DNA of 64,000 bases, from NCBI GenBank assembly GCA_942491735.1, contig CALOCN010000001.1, positions 62,001 to 126,000 on the forward strand. Reading direction: 5' to 3'. The stretch comes from CALOCN01 sp942491735 (GTDB lineage Bacteria; Eisenbacteria; RBG-16-71-46; JABDJR01). A program made the translations under genes and the position numbers. Positions 52,470 to 61,217 of this stretch are shown piece after piece; the stretch's first letter is position 1; each line of letters opens with the position of its first letter. The notes under the pieces are model-generated. The model saw nothing but the letters and a program-made list of their open reading frames with translations. It ran no database searches and was not told the DNA's origin.

Positions 52470-53630
52470 GTGAACCGTTCCGCGTACTTCGACCATCACG
52501 CCACCACGCCCATGGATCGCCGGGTTCTGGAAGCGATGATGCCGTACCTCACCACGGAGTTCGGCAACCCTTCCAGCGCCACCCATGAGTGGGGTCGGCG
52601 GGCCGAGGTCGCGGTGGAAGATGCCCGGGGCGCGGTGGCCGAACTCCTGGGCGCCCACCCGGACGAGATCGTCTTTACCGCCGGCGCCACCGAGGCCAAC
52701 AACCTGGCGCTCAAGGGTGCGGCTCGACTCCGGCGGCGGCACGGCGGCGGCACCCACCTGATCACCTGTGCCATCGAGCACAAGTCGGTCCTGAAATCCA
52801 TGGAGGCCATGGTCGAGGACGGGTTCACCCTCGACGTGGTGGGGCCGGACCACGAGGGAATCATCCGTCCCCGGACCGTGCGGGATGCCATTACAAGCGA
52901 CACCTGTCTCGTTTCCATCATGTCGGCCAACAGCGAAATCGGCACCGTGCAGCCCATCGGCGAGTTGGCCTCGGCGTGTCGTGAACGGGGAGTCCTGTTC
53001 CACACCGATGCCACCCAGTCCGTGGGCAAGATCCCTGTGGACGTTCGCGAGTTGGGGGTGGACCTGCTTTCCCTGAGCGGACACAAGTTCTACGGCCCGA
53101 AAGGGGTCGGGGCGCTGTTCATTCGGCGTGGGGTGCAGGTGGAACCCCTGCTTTCGGGGGGCGGTCAGGAACGGGGGCTCCGTTCGGGTACGCTCAACGT
53201 TCCGGGCATCGTGGGGCTGGGAACCGCGGCCCGGCTGGCGCGGTCCGAGATGGCCGCGGAGTCCGCCCGGCTCCAGTCCCTGCGGGATCATCTGTGGGAG
53301 TCGCTGCACGCGCGGGTTCCCGGATGCACCCTCAACGGCGAGTTCGAGCACCGGCTTCCGGGCAATCTCAACGTTTGTATTCCGGGCGTGGACGCCGGAC
53401 ATCTCATGGGTCGGCTGACCGACTTCGCCTGTTCGGCCGGTTCCGCCTGTTCCAGCGGCAAGGCCGCCCCGTCCTATGTGCTGCTCGCCCTGGGCCTGAG
53501 CAAGCGGGACGCCTACAACTCGTTTCGCATTGGTCTGGGCAAGGCCACCACGCAGGAAGAAGTGGATCGCTTCGTGGAGAGCGTGGTGGCGGCCGTGCAG
53601 CAGCTCCGTCCCGACACCCAATTGACCTGA
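52470..53630 (+). CDS. iscS: Cysteine desulfurase (IscS/NifS family)
   Basis: 386 residues from the GTG at 52470 with GGAGGG 6 nt upstream. The enzyme takes sulfur from cysteine, using PLP, for Fe-S cluster and tRNA thiolation. Motifs: YFDHHATTPMDRRVLEAMMP, FTAGATEANNLALKG, HTDATQSVGKIPVD, the PLP lysine in LSGHKFYGPKGVGAL, and the active-site Cys loop SAGSACSSGKAAPSYVLLAL, which places it in the IscS/NifS group. No iscU or other scaffold gene is adjacent. It is likely under control of the upstream IscR-like regulator. Confidence 0.93.
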   Translation: MNRSAYFDHHATTPMDRRVLEAMMPYLTTEFGNPSSATHEWGRRAEVAVEDARGAVAELLGAHPDEIVFTAGATEANNLALKGAARLRRRHGGGTHLITCAIEHKSVLKSMEAMVEDGFTLDVVGPDHEGIIRPRTVRDAITSDTCLVSIMSANSEIGTVQPIGELASACRERGVLFHTDATQSVGKIPVDVRELGVDLLSLSGHKFYGPKGVGALFIRRGVQVEPLLSGGGQERGLRSGTLNVPGIVGLGTAARLARSEMAAESARLQSLRDHLWESLHARVPGCTLNGEFEHRLPGNLNVCIPGVDAGHLMGRLTDFACSAGSACSSGKAAPSYVLLALGLSKRDAYNSFRIGLGKATTQEEVDRFVESVVAAVQQLRPDTQLT

Positions 53631-53682
53631 GTTCCGCTCGGCCCCGCCCCCTCCGCCGATGGGACCCGCATCTGGAGAGTCT

Positions 53683-55854
53683 ATGCCTCGTCGCCCGCGC
53701 GTCCTGAGCCTCCTGTCGGCCTGTCTGTTGCTGGCCTCCGTGGCGGCCGACGCCGGGACGGAGCACCCCACCCTGGCTCCCGAAGTCGCGAGCGATCGGG
53801 AAACCGCGGCCGCCCTGGGAATCTACGCGGCCCCCGGGCCCCGGGTGATCAGCCCGCGACTGGCGGCCCGCATGGAACGGGCACCCCAGCGCGAGGTGAC
53901 GGTGTGGGTCTTCTTCACGGACAAGGGAATCGGCACCCGCGGGTCGCTGGACGCCGCGTTGCACCGGTTCCGTGACGCGCTTCCCGCTGATGCGCGGGCT
54001 CGGCGCGCCCTGGTCTCCCCGGATCTCGCGGTCGACTTCGACGATCTACCGGTCCACGACGACTATCTCGCGGCCCTGGAGCAATCCGGTGCGCGCATTC
54101 TCACCGCGAGCCGTTGGCTCAACGCGGCCGCGGTCACCCATCGTGCGGCGGACCTGGGCGCGGTGGCCCGGTTTCCCTTCGTGCGCTACCTGCAGCCGGT
54201 GCGCCGGCACGATGCGCCGCCGCTTCCCACCGTGGTGGCTCCGTGGAACCCTCCGCGCGGTCTGCAAATGGCCGCCACCCCCACCGCCGTCGAGTCCTGG
54301 TTCTATGGCCCGTCGCTGAGCCAACTCGACCAGATCGGGGTCCTCGACCTGCACCGCCTGGGCTACACCGGCGCCGGGGTGAAGGTCATGATGATCGACA
54401 CCGGGTTTCGCACCTCGCACCCCACCTTCCAGTGCGCTTCGGTGGCCTGGGAGTACGACTTCATCAACGACGACGCCACGGTGGAGAACGAACCGGGGGA
54501 CCACTTCTTCCAGCACAACCACGGGACCGGGGTCTGGGGCGTCTCGGGTGGCTACACCCCCGGTACGCTCATTGGGCCGGCCTTTGGCGCGGATTTCTAT
54601 CTGGCCAAGACCGAGGACATCACCTCGGAGACCCAGGCCGAGGAGCAGAACTACGTCGAGGCCCTGGAACAGGCGGACCTGATGGGGGTCGAGGTGACCT
54701 CGGCCAGCCTGAACTACTGGTTCTTCGACGACAGCACAGGCTATGGGCCGGGAGACATGGACGGGGACACCGGGGTGATCACGGTGGCGGTGGACATTGC
54801 CGTCTCCAAGGGCATCGCCTGCGTCAACTCCATCGGCAACTCCGGCGCCGCGGACACCACCCTGGGCACCCCGTCCGATGCGGACAGCATCATCGCGGTT
54901 GGGGCGGTGGATTCGTTGGGCACCATCGCCGGGTTCTCGTCCCGTGGCCCCACCACGGACGGGCGCATCAAGCCGGAGGTGGTGGCGCGCGGCGTGCTCA
55001 CCACGTGGGCCACCCCCAGCAGCTATGGCCAGGCGAACGGGACCAGCCTTTCCACCCCGTTGGTGTGCGGTCTCGCCGCGCTTCTCAAGGAAGCGCATCC
55101 CACCTGGACCGGGTACCAGATTCGCGAGGCGTTGATCGCCACCGCGTCCCAGTCGGGGGCTCCCGACAACACCCGGGGATACGGCCTGGTGGACGGCGTG
55201 GCCGCGCTCGGCTACGGCGGGCCTCCCGAGCCGCCTCGGGCCACCCTGCCCTTCGCTCTCCTCACGCCCAATGACGGGGCGACGGTGGGGACCCTGGCTC
55301 CCACCCTGCGCTGGGCCGCGTCGGTTGCGGTGGCTCCCGGCGATGCGGCCAACTACGTCCTGTACCTCTCCACCAGCCCCGACTTCACCAGTGGGGTGAC
55401 CGCCTATCCCACCGGCACCGACACCTGCTGGATACCCCCCTCGGCGCTGACCCCCGGAACTCCCTACACCTGGCGGGTCGAGGCCACGGGGCTCCAGGCG
55501 GTGGTGCGCAAGAGCCAGGACACCCGCTCGTTCTCGGTGAGCGAAGGGCTCGACGCCGGCCCCACGCCCGTGCCCCCGGTGGGGTTGCTGGGGGCCACCC
55601 CCAACCCGTTCGCGTCGTCCACCACGTTGCGGTACCACTTGCCCAAGGGGGAGTTGGGCGTGCTGCGGGTTCTTTCCATCACCGGACGACAGGTGCGGGA
55701 GATCCCGGTCACCGGCACCGATGCCGAAGCGGTCATCACCTGGGACGGTCGGGACATGCGCGGTCGCCGCGTGGGAGCCGGGATCTATCTCTACCGGCTG
55801 ATCGCGCCCAGCGGCGCGTGGTCCCGCAAGCTCACCGTCCTGTCCGGCGGCTAG
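53683..55854 (+). CDS. Secreted subtilisin-like (S8) protease with sorting domain
   Basis: 723 residues from the ATG at 53683 (GGAGAG upstream) beginning MPRRPRVLSLLSACLLLASV. An I9-like propeptide (REVTVWVFFTDKG .. LDAALHRFRDALPADARARR) precedes the protease. Triad: VKVMMIDTGFRTSHP (Asp239), FFQHNHGTGVWGVSGG (His280) and NGTSLSTPLVCGLAALL (Ser455). A fibronectin-like region and a FlgD-like end (LGATPNPFASSTTLRYHLP .. YLYRLIAPSG) complete it. It is more distantly related to the two subtilases on the minus strand, and is probably also extracellular. It follows the cysteine desulfurase by 52 nt. Confidence 0.92.
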   Translation: MPRRPRVLSLLSACLLLASVAADAGTEHPTLAPEVASDRETAAALGIYAAPGPRVISPRLAARMERAPQREVTVWVFFTDKGIGTRGSLDAALHRFRDALPADARARRALVSPDLAVDFDDLPVHDDYLAALEQSGARILTASRWLNAAAVTHRAADLGAVARFPFVRYLQPVRRHDAPPLPTVVAPWNPPRGLQMAATPTAVESWFYGPSLSQLDQIGVLDLHRLGYTGAGVKVMMIDTGFRTSHPTFQCASVAWEYDFINDDATVENEPGDHFFQHNHGTGVWGVSGGYTPGTLIGPAFGADFYLAKTEDITSETQAEEQNYVEALEQADLMGVEVTSASLNYWFFDDSTGYGPGDMDGDTGVITVAVDIAVSKGIACVNSIGNSGAADTTLGTPSDADSIIAVGAVDSLGTIAGFSSRGPTTDGRIKPEVVARGVLTTWATPSSYGQANGTSLSTPLVCGLAALLKEAHPTWTGYQIREALIATASQSGAPDNTRGYGLVDGVAALGYGGPPEPPRATLPFALLTPNDGATVGTLAPTLRWAASVAVAPGDAANYVLYLSTSPDFTSGVTAYPTGTDTCWIPPSALTPGTPYTWRVEATGLQAVVRKSQDTRSFSVSEGLDAGPTPVPPVGLLGATPNPFASSTTLRYHLPKGELGVLRVLSITGRQVREIPVTGTDAEAVITWDGRDMRGRRVGAGIYLYRLIAPSGAWSRKLTVLSGG

Positions 55855-55880
55855 TCGTCGCCGACTGCTATCCTGCCGTC

Positions 55881-56762
55881 ATGGTTGCTCCCCGTCCGGC
55901 CCTGGGCCGGTATCTCGACGCCCTGGCCGACCAGTACGGTGCGGCGTATCTCCACACCGACCCCTTAAGCGAGGTGCGTCGGTTCACGTCCGCCGACGAC
56001 CGCGAGGTGGCCGGATTCCTGGCCGCGGGGTTGGCCTTTGGCCGGGTGGACCTGATCCTGCGTCATCTGCAGGACCTGTGGGACCGCCTGGACGGGCAAC
56101 CGGCGCAGCGGGTGGATACCTGGACCGCACGGGACGCGCGCCGACTGCGCGGTTTCGTGCACCGGTGGGTCTCGGGGCCGGACCTGGCCGCGGTGCTGGC
56201 CGCGTTGGGACGCACCCGCGCTCGGTACGGTTCGTTGCGCGGGGCGTTTCTCGACGGCTACGAACCCCGGGACGCCGATCTCTCCGGGAGCCTGGCCCTG
56301 TTCGTGGGGGTGGTGCGGGACCAGGTCCGGCTGGGCCGCTCCCGCAAACCCATTGCGGAGACGGAACTCCCCCGCGGCGTGCGGACCTTCTTTGCCGATC
56401 CCGGGCGGGGCGGGGCGTGCAAGCGTCTGAACCTCTACCTGCGTTGGCTGGTGCGTCCGGACGACGGCGTGGATCTGGGACTCCTCGCTCCGGTCCGACC
56501 CGACCAACTGGTCATCCCGCTCGATACCCACGTGGCCCGGATCGGAACCTACCTGGGGCTCACCCGGCGACGCACTCCGGACTGGCGCATGGCGGCGGAG
56601 ATCACCGAGGGTCTGCGGCGTCTGGATCCGGTCGACCCGGTGCGCTACGACTTCGCCATCTCACGCCTGGGAATCCTCGAGGCGTGCCCGCGACGGGTGG
56701 ACCGTCGTCAGTGCCGCGCCTGTTCGCTGGTCACCGTGTGCACCCTGGGGTCCCGCGCGTGA
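55881..56762 (+). CDS. TIGR02757-family (DUF2400) protein
   Basis: 293 residues from the ATG at 55881, chosen because codons before it continue into the previous gene's end. TATCCT (55869-55874) is 6 nt upstream, so leaderless initiation is possible. Family signatures: PLSEVRRFTSADDREVAGFL, LNLYLRWLVRPDDGVDLGLL, LVIPLDTHVARIGTYLGLT and DPVRYDFAISRLGILEACP, with CRACSLVTVC near the end (possible metal ligands). The TIGR02757 family has no firm function. Its stop overlaps the thiD start as GTGA. Confidence 0.85.
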   Translation: MVAPRPALGRYLDALADQYGAAYLHTDPLSEVRRFTSADDREVAGFLAAGLAFGRVDLILRHLQDLWDRLDGQPAQRVDTWTARDARRLRGFVHRWVSGPDLAAVLAALGRTRARYGSLRGAFLDGYEPRDADLSGSLALFVGVVRDQVRLGRSRKPIAETELPRGVRTFFADPGRGGACKRLNLYLRWLVRPDDGVDLGLLAPVRPDQLVIPLDTHVARIGTYLGLTRRRTPDWRMAAEITEGLRRLDPVDPVRYDFAISRLGILEACPRRVDRRQCRACSLVTVCTLGSRA

Positions 56763-57589
56763 CCGACCCGCGTCTGGTCCCGGTCACCGAACGCCCCAGC
56801 GTGCTGGTCGTGGCCGGGCTCGATCCCACCGGTGGCGCGGGGGTGACCCTGGATGCCGCGGTGGCCCGGGCCTTTCACGTGCATCCGGTAGTCGCCCAGA
56901 CCGGGGTGGCGGTGCAGTCCAGCACCCGGTTCGTTCAGCGTCATGATGTCCCGGTGGATCTCCTGACCCGGCAACTGGACACGCTGGCCGAGGAGTTCCG
57001 CCTAGGGGCGGTGAAGGTGGGGATGGTCCCCACCCCCGGTCTCATGACCGCGCTCGCCCAGTGGCTCGAGCAGCGTCCCCGTTTGCCGGTGGTCCTGGAT
57101 CCGGTGGGTCGCTCCACCAGCGGCGGCGTCCTGTCGGAGGACTCCGCGCAGGCCATCCTGCGCGAGCGACTCCTTCCGCGAGCCCGGATCGTCACCCCCA
57201 ACCTGGATGAAGCGGCCGCTCTGAGCGGGCTCCCGGTCTCGGGGCGTGAGGACATGCTGGCCGCGGCAGAGCGACTGCGCGGGTTGGGCGCACAGTGGGT
57301 CCTCGTCAAGGGGGGACACCTGCCGCGCGACCGGGGCACCGACCTGCTGGCCGGACCGGATGGCGCCGAGTGGCTGGAAGTGCCGCCCCGGCCGGCGCCG
57401 GCGCCGCGTGGCACCGGGTGCGCCCTGTCCACCGCCATCGCCTGCGGGTTGGCCCGCACCGAAACCGTGCCGACCTCGGTGCGTGACGCCAAGCGATTCC
57501 TGACCCGCGCCCTGGATGCAGCCTATGTCGCCGGTGAAGCCAGACTCCTGGGGGTCGCGGCGGCGGGCGAAGGCGCCGAGCCTTCGTGA
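56759..57589 (+). CDS. thiD: Hydroxymethylpyrimidine/phosphomethylpyrimidine kinase
   Basis: 276 residues from the GTG at 56759 that overlaps the previous stop. ThiD phosphorylates HMP to HMP-PP for thiamine synthesis. Ribokinase-like motifs: VLVVAGLDPTGGAGVTLDAA (substrate/Gly-Gly), FRLGAVKVGMVPTPGLM, VLDPVGRSTSGGVL, TPNLDEAAALSGLPV and PRGTGCALSTAIACGLA (GTGC anion hole). No other thiamine genes are nearby. The stop overlaps the transporter start, giving a three-gene overlapping run. A salvage role with the neighbouring transporter is a guess. Confidence 0.9.
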   Translation: MTDPRLVPVTERPSVLVVAGLDPTGGAGVTLDAAVARAFHVHPVVAQTGVAVQSSTRFVQRHDVPVDLLTRQLDTLAEEFRLGAVKVGMVPTPGLMTALAQWLEQRPRLPVVLDPVGRSTSGGVLSEDSAQAILRERLLPRARIVTPNLDEAAALSGLPVSGREDMLAAAERLRGLGAQWVLVKGGHLPRDRGTDLLAGPDGAEWLEVPPRPAPAPRGTGCALSTAIACGLARTETVPTSVRDAKRFLTRALDAAYVAGEARLLGVAAAGEGAEPS

Positions 57590-58788
57590 CCCGTCGACTG
57601 GGCGCGCTTCTCCTCGCCGCGTTCCTGGCCGACATGGCGCTCTATCTCCTCATGACCGGCGCGCCGTACCGGTTGGTGGCGCTGGGGGCCGGTCCCCTCG
57701 CCTTGGGCCTCCTCCCCGCCGCGCGGGGGTTGCCCTACAGCCTGACCACGGTCTGGGCCGGTTCGCTGACCGAGGGGGGGGACCGGCTTCGCTGGGCGCG
57801 CTTGGGTCTGATCCTCGCGGCCGTGGCCGCCGGCTGGTTGGCCTGGGCCGGCGGCATCCCCTGGGTGTTCATCGCGCTGGCCGTGGTGGGCGCCATGCTC
57901 GCGTTCTTCTGGCCCGCCCTGCAGGCGACCCTGGCCGACCGCACCTCGGAGCGGGGCCTGGCCACCGGGCTCGCCCTGTTCAACATCGCCTGGAGCGCGG
58001 GCAAGGGCATGGGGTTCCTGGTGGGGGGGGTGCTTCTGGCCCACTTCGGGTTCTCCACGCTGTTCATTGGCGCGGCCGGAGCCCTGGTGGGCGCCGCGGT
58101 GCTGGTGGGTTTTCTTCGTCGGCCCACCGGGTCACCCGTGGTGGGCGACGACGATCCCGGTCTCCCCGAGGCCGATCCTGCCGACACGGCCCGGTTTCGC
58201 AAGGCGGCCTGGATCGCCAACGCCACCGCGTTCGGCGCCGGAGCGGTGCTCAACCTCCACTACCCGGCCTGGCTGGCCCGCAGCGGCGGGAGCGAAACCC
58301 TGTTCGGAAGCTACCTGGGCCTCATCTTCTTCAGCCAGACCCTCACCTTTGCCCTCATGGCCCGGTTCACCGGTTGGCGCTACCGGCGCGCCCCGCTCCT
58401 ACTCTTCCAACTCCCCCTGGTGGTTGCGGTTGCCGTCCTGCCCTGGCTCGATTCCCACGCCCTGGTGTTGGGAACCGCCCCGGTCATCGGGTTGGGAATG
58501 GGTGTGAGCTACTTCGCAAGCATCTTCTACTCGGTCTCGGGGGCACAGGACCGAGGCCGCAACGCCGGGATGCACGAAGCCCTGCTGGGGTTCGGATCCC
58601 TGGGGCTTCCGTTCCTGGCCGGCGTGGCCGCCGATCTAAGCGGAAGCCTGGAGGCCACCTACCCCTTCACCGCGGCAACGGTGCTGTTGGCCATACTCTT
58701 GCAAGGTATGATCTTGCGGTCGCAGGGACCCAAACCGCCCCCAATGGGGTATGGCAAGCAGGGCCAAGACGCCGGGTTGGCGTCATAA
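57586..58788 (+). CDS. MFS-type membrane transporter
   Basis: 400 residues from the GTG at 57586, overlapping the thiD stop. About 12 hydrophobic helices; the first is LGALLLAAFLADMALYLLM. The conserved MFS-like loop after helix 2 is GSLTEGGDRLRWARLGLIL, a weakened form of G-x-x-x-D-R-x-G-R-R. The middle cytoplasmic loop (GDDDPGLPEADPADTARFRK, about 185-205) is acidic. MFS permeases move small solutes by proton coupling or exchange. The substrate is unknown; the operon with thiD raises the possibility of a thiamine-related compound. Confidence 0.82.
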   Translation: MTRRLGALLLAAFLADMALYLLMTGAPYRLVALGAGPLALGLLPAARGLPYSLTTVWAGSLTEGGDRLRWARLGLILAAVAAGWLAWAGGIPWVFIALAVVGAMLAFFWPALQATLADRTSERGLATGLALFNIAWSAGKGMGFLVGGVLLAHFGFSTLFIGAAGALVGAAVLVGFLRRPTGSPVVGDDDPGLPEADPADTARFRKAAWIANATAFGAGAVLNLHYPAWLARSGGSETLFGSYLGLIFFSQTLTFALMARFTGWRYRRAPLLLFQLPLVVAVAVLPWLDSHALVLGTAPVIGLGMGVSYFASIFYSVSGAQDRGRNAGMHEALLGFGSLGLPFLAGVAADLSGSLEATYPFTAATVLLAILLQGMILRSQGPKPPPMGYGKQGQDAGLAS

Positions 58789-58797
58789 GGATTTAAC

Positions 58798-59196
58798 ATG
58801 TTGAACAGCAAAGCTTTACTGAGAACGACCGGAATTGGAGTGCTGGCCTTCCTGGGCGGCGTGGTGGGATCGTGGGTCACGCGGCCGTCCGCTCCCCAGG
58901 CCGGACCGGTCACGGAAGAGGGACAAATCGCTGCCACTTTTGGGGTTGGCGGCGTCCTCACCGCCGAGGGAGCGTTCTGGCAATACCGCCCGGACAAGGG
59001 AAAATGGCTGCGACTGGACGAGTCGTTTGCCCTGGAGGGTGAGGCCACGGCCATTGAGCCGCTGCCGGTTCCCCTGGAAGCGGTGCGGCACGCGGAGACC
59101 TTTGGGTTCCTCGTGACCCGGGACGACGTGTGCTGGCTGTACAACATCGAAGAGCAGCGCTGGACCCAGATCGGCAAGCCGCCGGGGGTGGAGTAG
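58798..59196 (+). CDS. Membrane-anchored protein of unknown function
   Basis: 132 residues; AAGGA ends 8 nt before the ATG, 10 nt after the transporter stop. A single hydrophobic helix near the N-terminus (LLRTTGIGVLAFLGGVVGSW, about 8-27) is followed by a beta-rich soluble domain with FWQYRPDKGKWLRLDESF and CWLYNIEEQRWTQIGKP. These paired W-x-x-x-x-x-W strands suggest a small beta-propeller-like or WW-type fold. I do not recognise the family. Confidence 0.75.
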   Translation: MLNSKALLRTTGIGVLAFLGGVVGSWVTRPSAPQAGPVTEEGQIAATFGVGGVLTAEGAFWQYRPDKGKWLRLDESFALEGEATAIEPLPVPLEAVRHAETFGFLVTRDDVCWLYNIEEQRWTQIGKPPGVE

Positions 59197-59260
59197 CCCC
59201 ATGGTCTATACTGCTAACGGATTCAAGCGGGCCGAATCCCAGACATCCGGAGGTGTCACC

Positions 59261-60784
59261 ATGAGACGCTGGACCCCGGTGCTGAGCCTCCTCGGCGCCT
59301 TCCTACTATGCGCGCCAAGCCTTGTCCTTGCTCAGGATGTCCCGGTCACCGAGGACTTCGAGCAGGTCGAGCCCCTTTCTGTCCAGGACGTGATCGCCCT
59401 GTCCGACGCCGGGCTCAGTGACAACGTCATCATGTCCAAGATCAAGAGCGACGGCTTCGTGTTGCGGCTCTCCACCGAGGAGATCCTGGAACTGCACGAG
59501 GCCGGGGTGAGCAGCACCGTGATCACGTTCATGATCAACTACGGCAAGGATGACGGCAGCGAAATCGTGGACGAGACCGAAGGCAACGACGCCTACCTCT
59601 ACGATCTCGAAGAAGAGCCCACCGTCACCACCGAAGGCGCCACCTACGCCGATGGCGGCGGAGGCGGTGATTGGGGGGTCTCGGTCGGCATCGGGTACGG
59701 CGGGTTCGGAATGAGCTTCGGCTACTACTATCCGTGGCCCGGATACCGCTGGGGCGGCTACTACAGCCCGTACTGGTGGTGGCCCTCCTGGGACTACTAC
59801 GCGTGGGGCCCGTGGTGCAACAGCTACTGGTATCGCCCCTGGCCGTACTACGGATACTGGGGCCACTACTACGATCGCCCGTACGGCTACTACGGTGGTG
59901 GCGGCTACGCCTACGACAATCGCGCCTACAAGGGCCGCTACGTGGGCAACCGCGGCGGGGGCTCCGGGGATCGTTCGCACAAGGGCAAGTCCGGGGACGT
60001 CTACACCACCTCGTTGCGTGATACCCAGAAGAAGTACCAGCTTCCCGATGGTGGCCAGAACATCGCCAAGCAGGAAAGCGCGCGCGACCGCGTGTTGCGC
60101 GGAGGTCGCGGCGATACCACCACGCCCAACCCGGGCGTGCAGCGGGACGGGACCCCGACCCGCGACGTTCGCAAGACCACGCCCAAACCGGTGAACCCGG
60201 GGGTGCAGCGTGAAGACGCCAAGCCGGTCAAGCCGACGCCGGCGAAAGAGACCGTGCGTCGGGACGGCGCCAACAAGAAGCCGCAACCGGTCAACAACGG
60301 GGTGCAGCGCAGCGGCAAGAGCACACCCAAGCCGTCGGCGCCCACGGTCCAGCGGGAAGGGTCCCGTTCGGTGAAGCCCAAGCCGTCTTCCTCGTCGGTG
60401 CGCAAGAGCGGCAGCTCGACGACCCCGAAGCCCAGCACCGCGTCGGTGCGCCGCAGCACCTCCCGTTCTCCCCGGGCGGCCACGGTGAAGCGGAGTTCCA
60501 GCTCCCGGACGACCCTGCGGTCGTATCTGCCCAGTTCCCGGGGCACGCGGGTGATTCGCAGCACCCCTTCGCGCAGCTACCGTCCCAGCACGTCGCGATC
60601 CTCGGTCCGGGCACCGTCGCGTTCCTCGGTCCGGGCGCCGTCGCGATCGTTTGCCCCCTCGCGGAGTTTCGGTTCGAGCTCCTTCAGCGGCTCCCGCAGT
60701 TCCTCCTTCGGCGGTTCGCGCGGGTTCTCCGGCGGATCCCGCGGAGGCGGCGGCGGATTCCGGGGCGGGCGCTCCGGGAAGTAG
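59261..60784 (+). CDS. Exported Tyr/Trp/Gly-rich protein with Ser/Arg-rich tail
   Basis: 507 residues from the ATG at 59261 (GGAGGTG upstream) starting a signal peptide (MRRWTPVLSLLGAFLLCAPS, then LVLAQ). Residues about 37-90 hold two copies of a short helical motif, VQDVIALSDAGLSDNVIMSK and TEEILELHEAGVSSTVITFM. Residues 140-230 are extremely rich in Tyr, Trp, Gly and Pro. Residues 270-400 have basic repeats of the PNPGVQRD/VNPGVQRE type; the rest is Ser/Arg/Gly-rich (SSRSSVRAPSRS). This suggests a disordered, adhesive or matrix-type envelope protein. TATACT at 59207-59212 is a likely -10. A strong terminator follows. Confidence 0.75.
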   Translation: MRRWTPVLSLLGAFLLCAPSLVLAQDVPVTEDFEQVEPLSVQDVIALSDAGLSDNVIMSKIKSDGFVLRLSTEEILELHEAGVSSTVITFMINYGKDDGSEIVDETEGNDAYLYDLEEEPTVTTEGATYADGGGGGDWGVSVGIGYGGFGMSFGYYYPWPGYRWGGYYSPYWWWPSWDYYAWGPWCNSYWYRPWPYYGYWGHYYDRPYGYYGGGGYAYDNRAYKGRYVGNRGGGSGDRSHKGKSGDVYTTSLRDTQKKYQLPDGGQNIAKQESARDRVLRGGRGDTTTPNPGVQRDGTPTRDVRKTTPKPVNPGVQREDAKPVKPTPAKETVRRDGANKKPQPVNNGVQRSGKSTPKPSAPTVQREGSRSVKPKPSSSSVRKSGSSTTPKPSTASVRRSTSRSPRAATVKRSSSSRTTLRSYLPSSRGTRVIRSTPSRSYRPSTSRSSVRAPSRSSVRAPSRSFAPSRSFGSSSFSGSRSSSFGGSRGFSGGSRGGGGGFRGGRSGK

Positions 60785-60811
60785 CACCGCACGCAAGCGT
60801 CTTTTGCCAGG

Positions 60812-60843
60812 CGGCCGGACCCGGGTGGTCCGGCCGTCTTTTT
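60812..60843 (+). terminator. Rho-independent terminator
   Basis: A perfect 10-bp stem, CGGCCGGACC at 60812-60821 and GGTCCGGCCG at 60827-60836, with loop CGGGT and T-tail TCTTTTTG. It ends the transcript of the gene at 59261. Confidence 0.9.
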
Positions 60844-60970
60844 GCGTCCCCGGATGTCCCTCTGTGGCAAGGGGTTTCCATGGTTCAGATACCCCGATTC
60901 GCCCGTGATTCCTGGAATCTCAGCGTTTCTGCGGGGTATTAACCCATGAAGCGAGTGAGTGAATAAGACG

Positions 60971-61117
60971 CGTTGTCGCCGGCCGAGGCTTCGGAGCTAA
61001 AAGGCCCCCCAGTTTCCGGGACTTCCGGGCGGCGACACGTTCTTGGCCCGAGGGCACGTTGCCGAGACACCTTTCCCGTCCACGGTGTTTCGGCTCGGTC
61101 CCTCGGGCCATTTTTTT
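60971..61117 (+). ncRNA. Candidate structured RNA with multi-branch domain and terminator
   Basis: No gene is visible in 60785-61217. CGTTGTCGCC (60971-60980) can pair with GGCGACACG (61031-61039), closing a region with two or three small hairpins: GGCC/GGCC at 60981 and 61003, GCT-TCGG-AGC at 60988-60997 and CCGG/CCGG at 61016-61028. Directly after it comes GGCCCGAGGG (61045-61054) pairing with CCCTCGGGCC (61100-61109), enclosing an 11-bp stem (61061-61071 with 61084-61094, one G.U), followed by A and seven T (61111-61117). This is the layout of a riboswitch or a small terminated RNA. I recognise no known family. It ends 100 nt before the gene at 61218; TATTCT at 61125-61130 may start a separate transcript. 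Confidence 0.45.
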
Positions 61118-61217
61118 GCTGTGATATTCTTGTTGCTCCCGGATTCGGCGCTTCGGTGTCCCCTGCGGGGTTCTCCCGACACCCGGCTACCGCAACCTTG
61201 CTCTTCGTGGAGACCGA

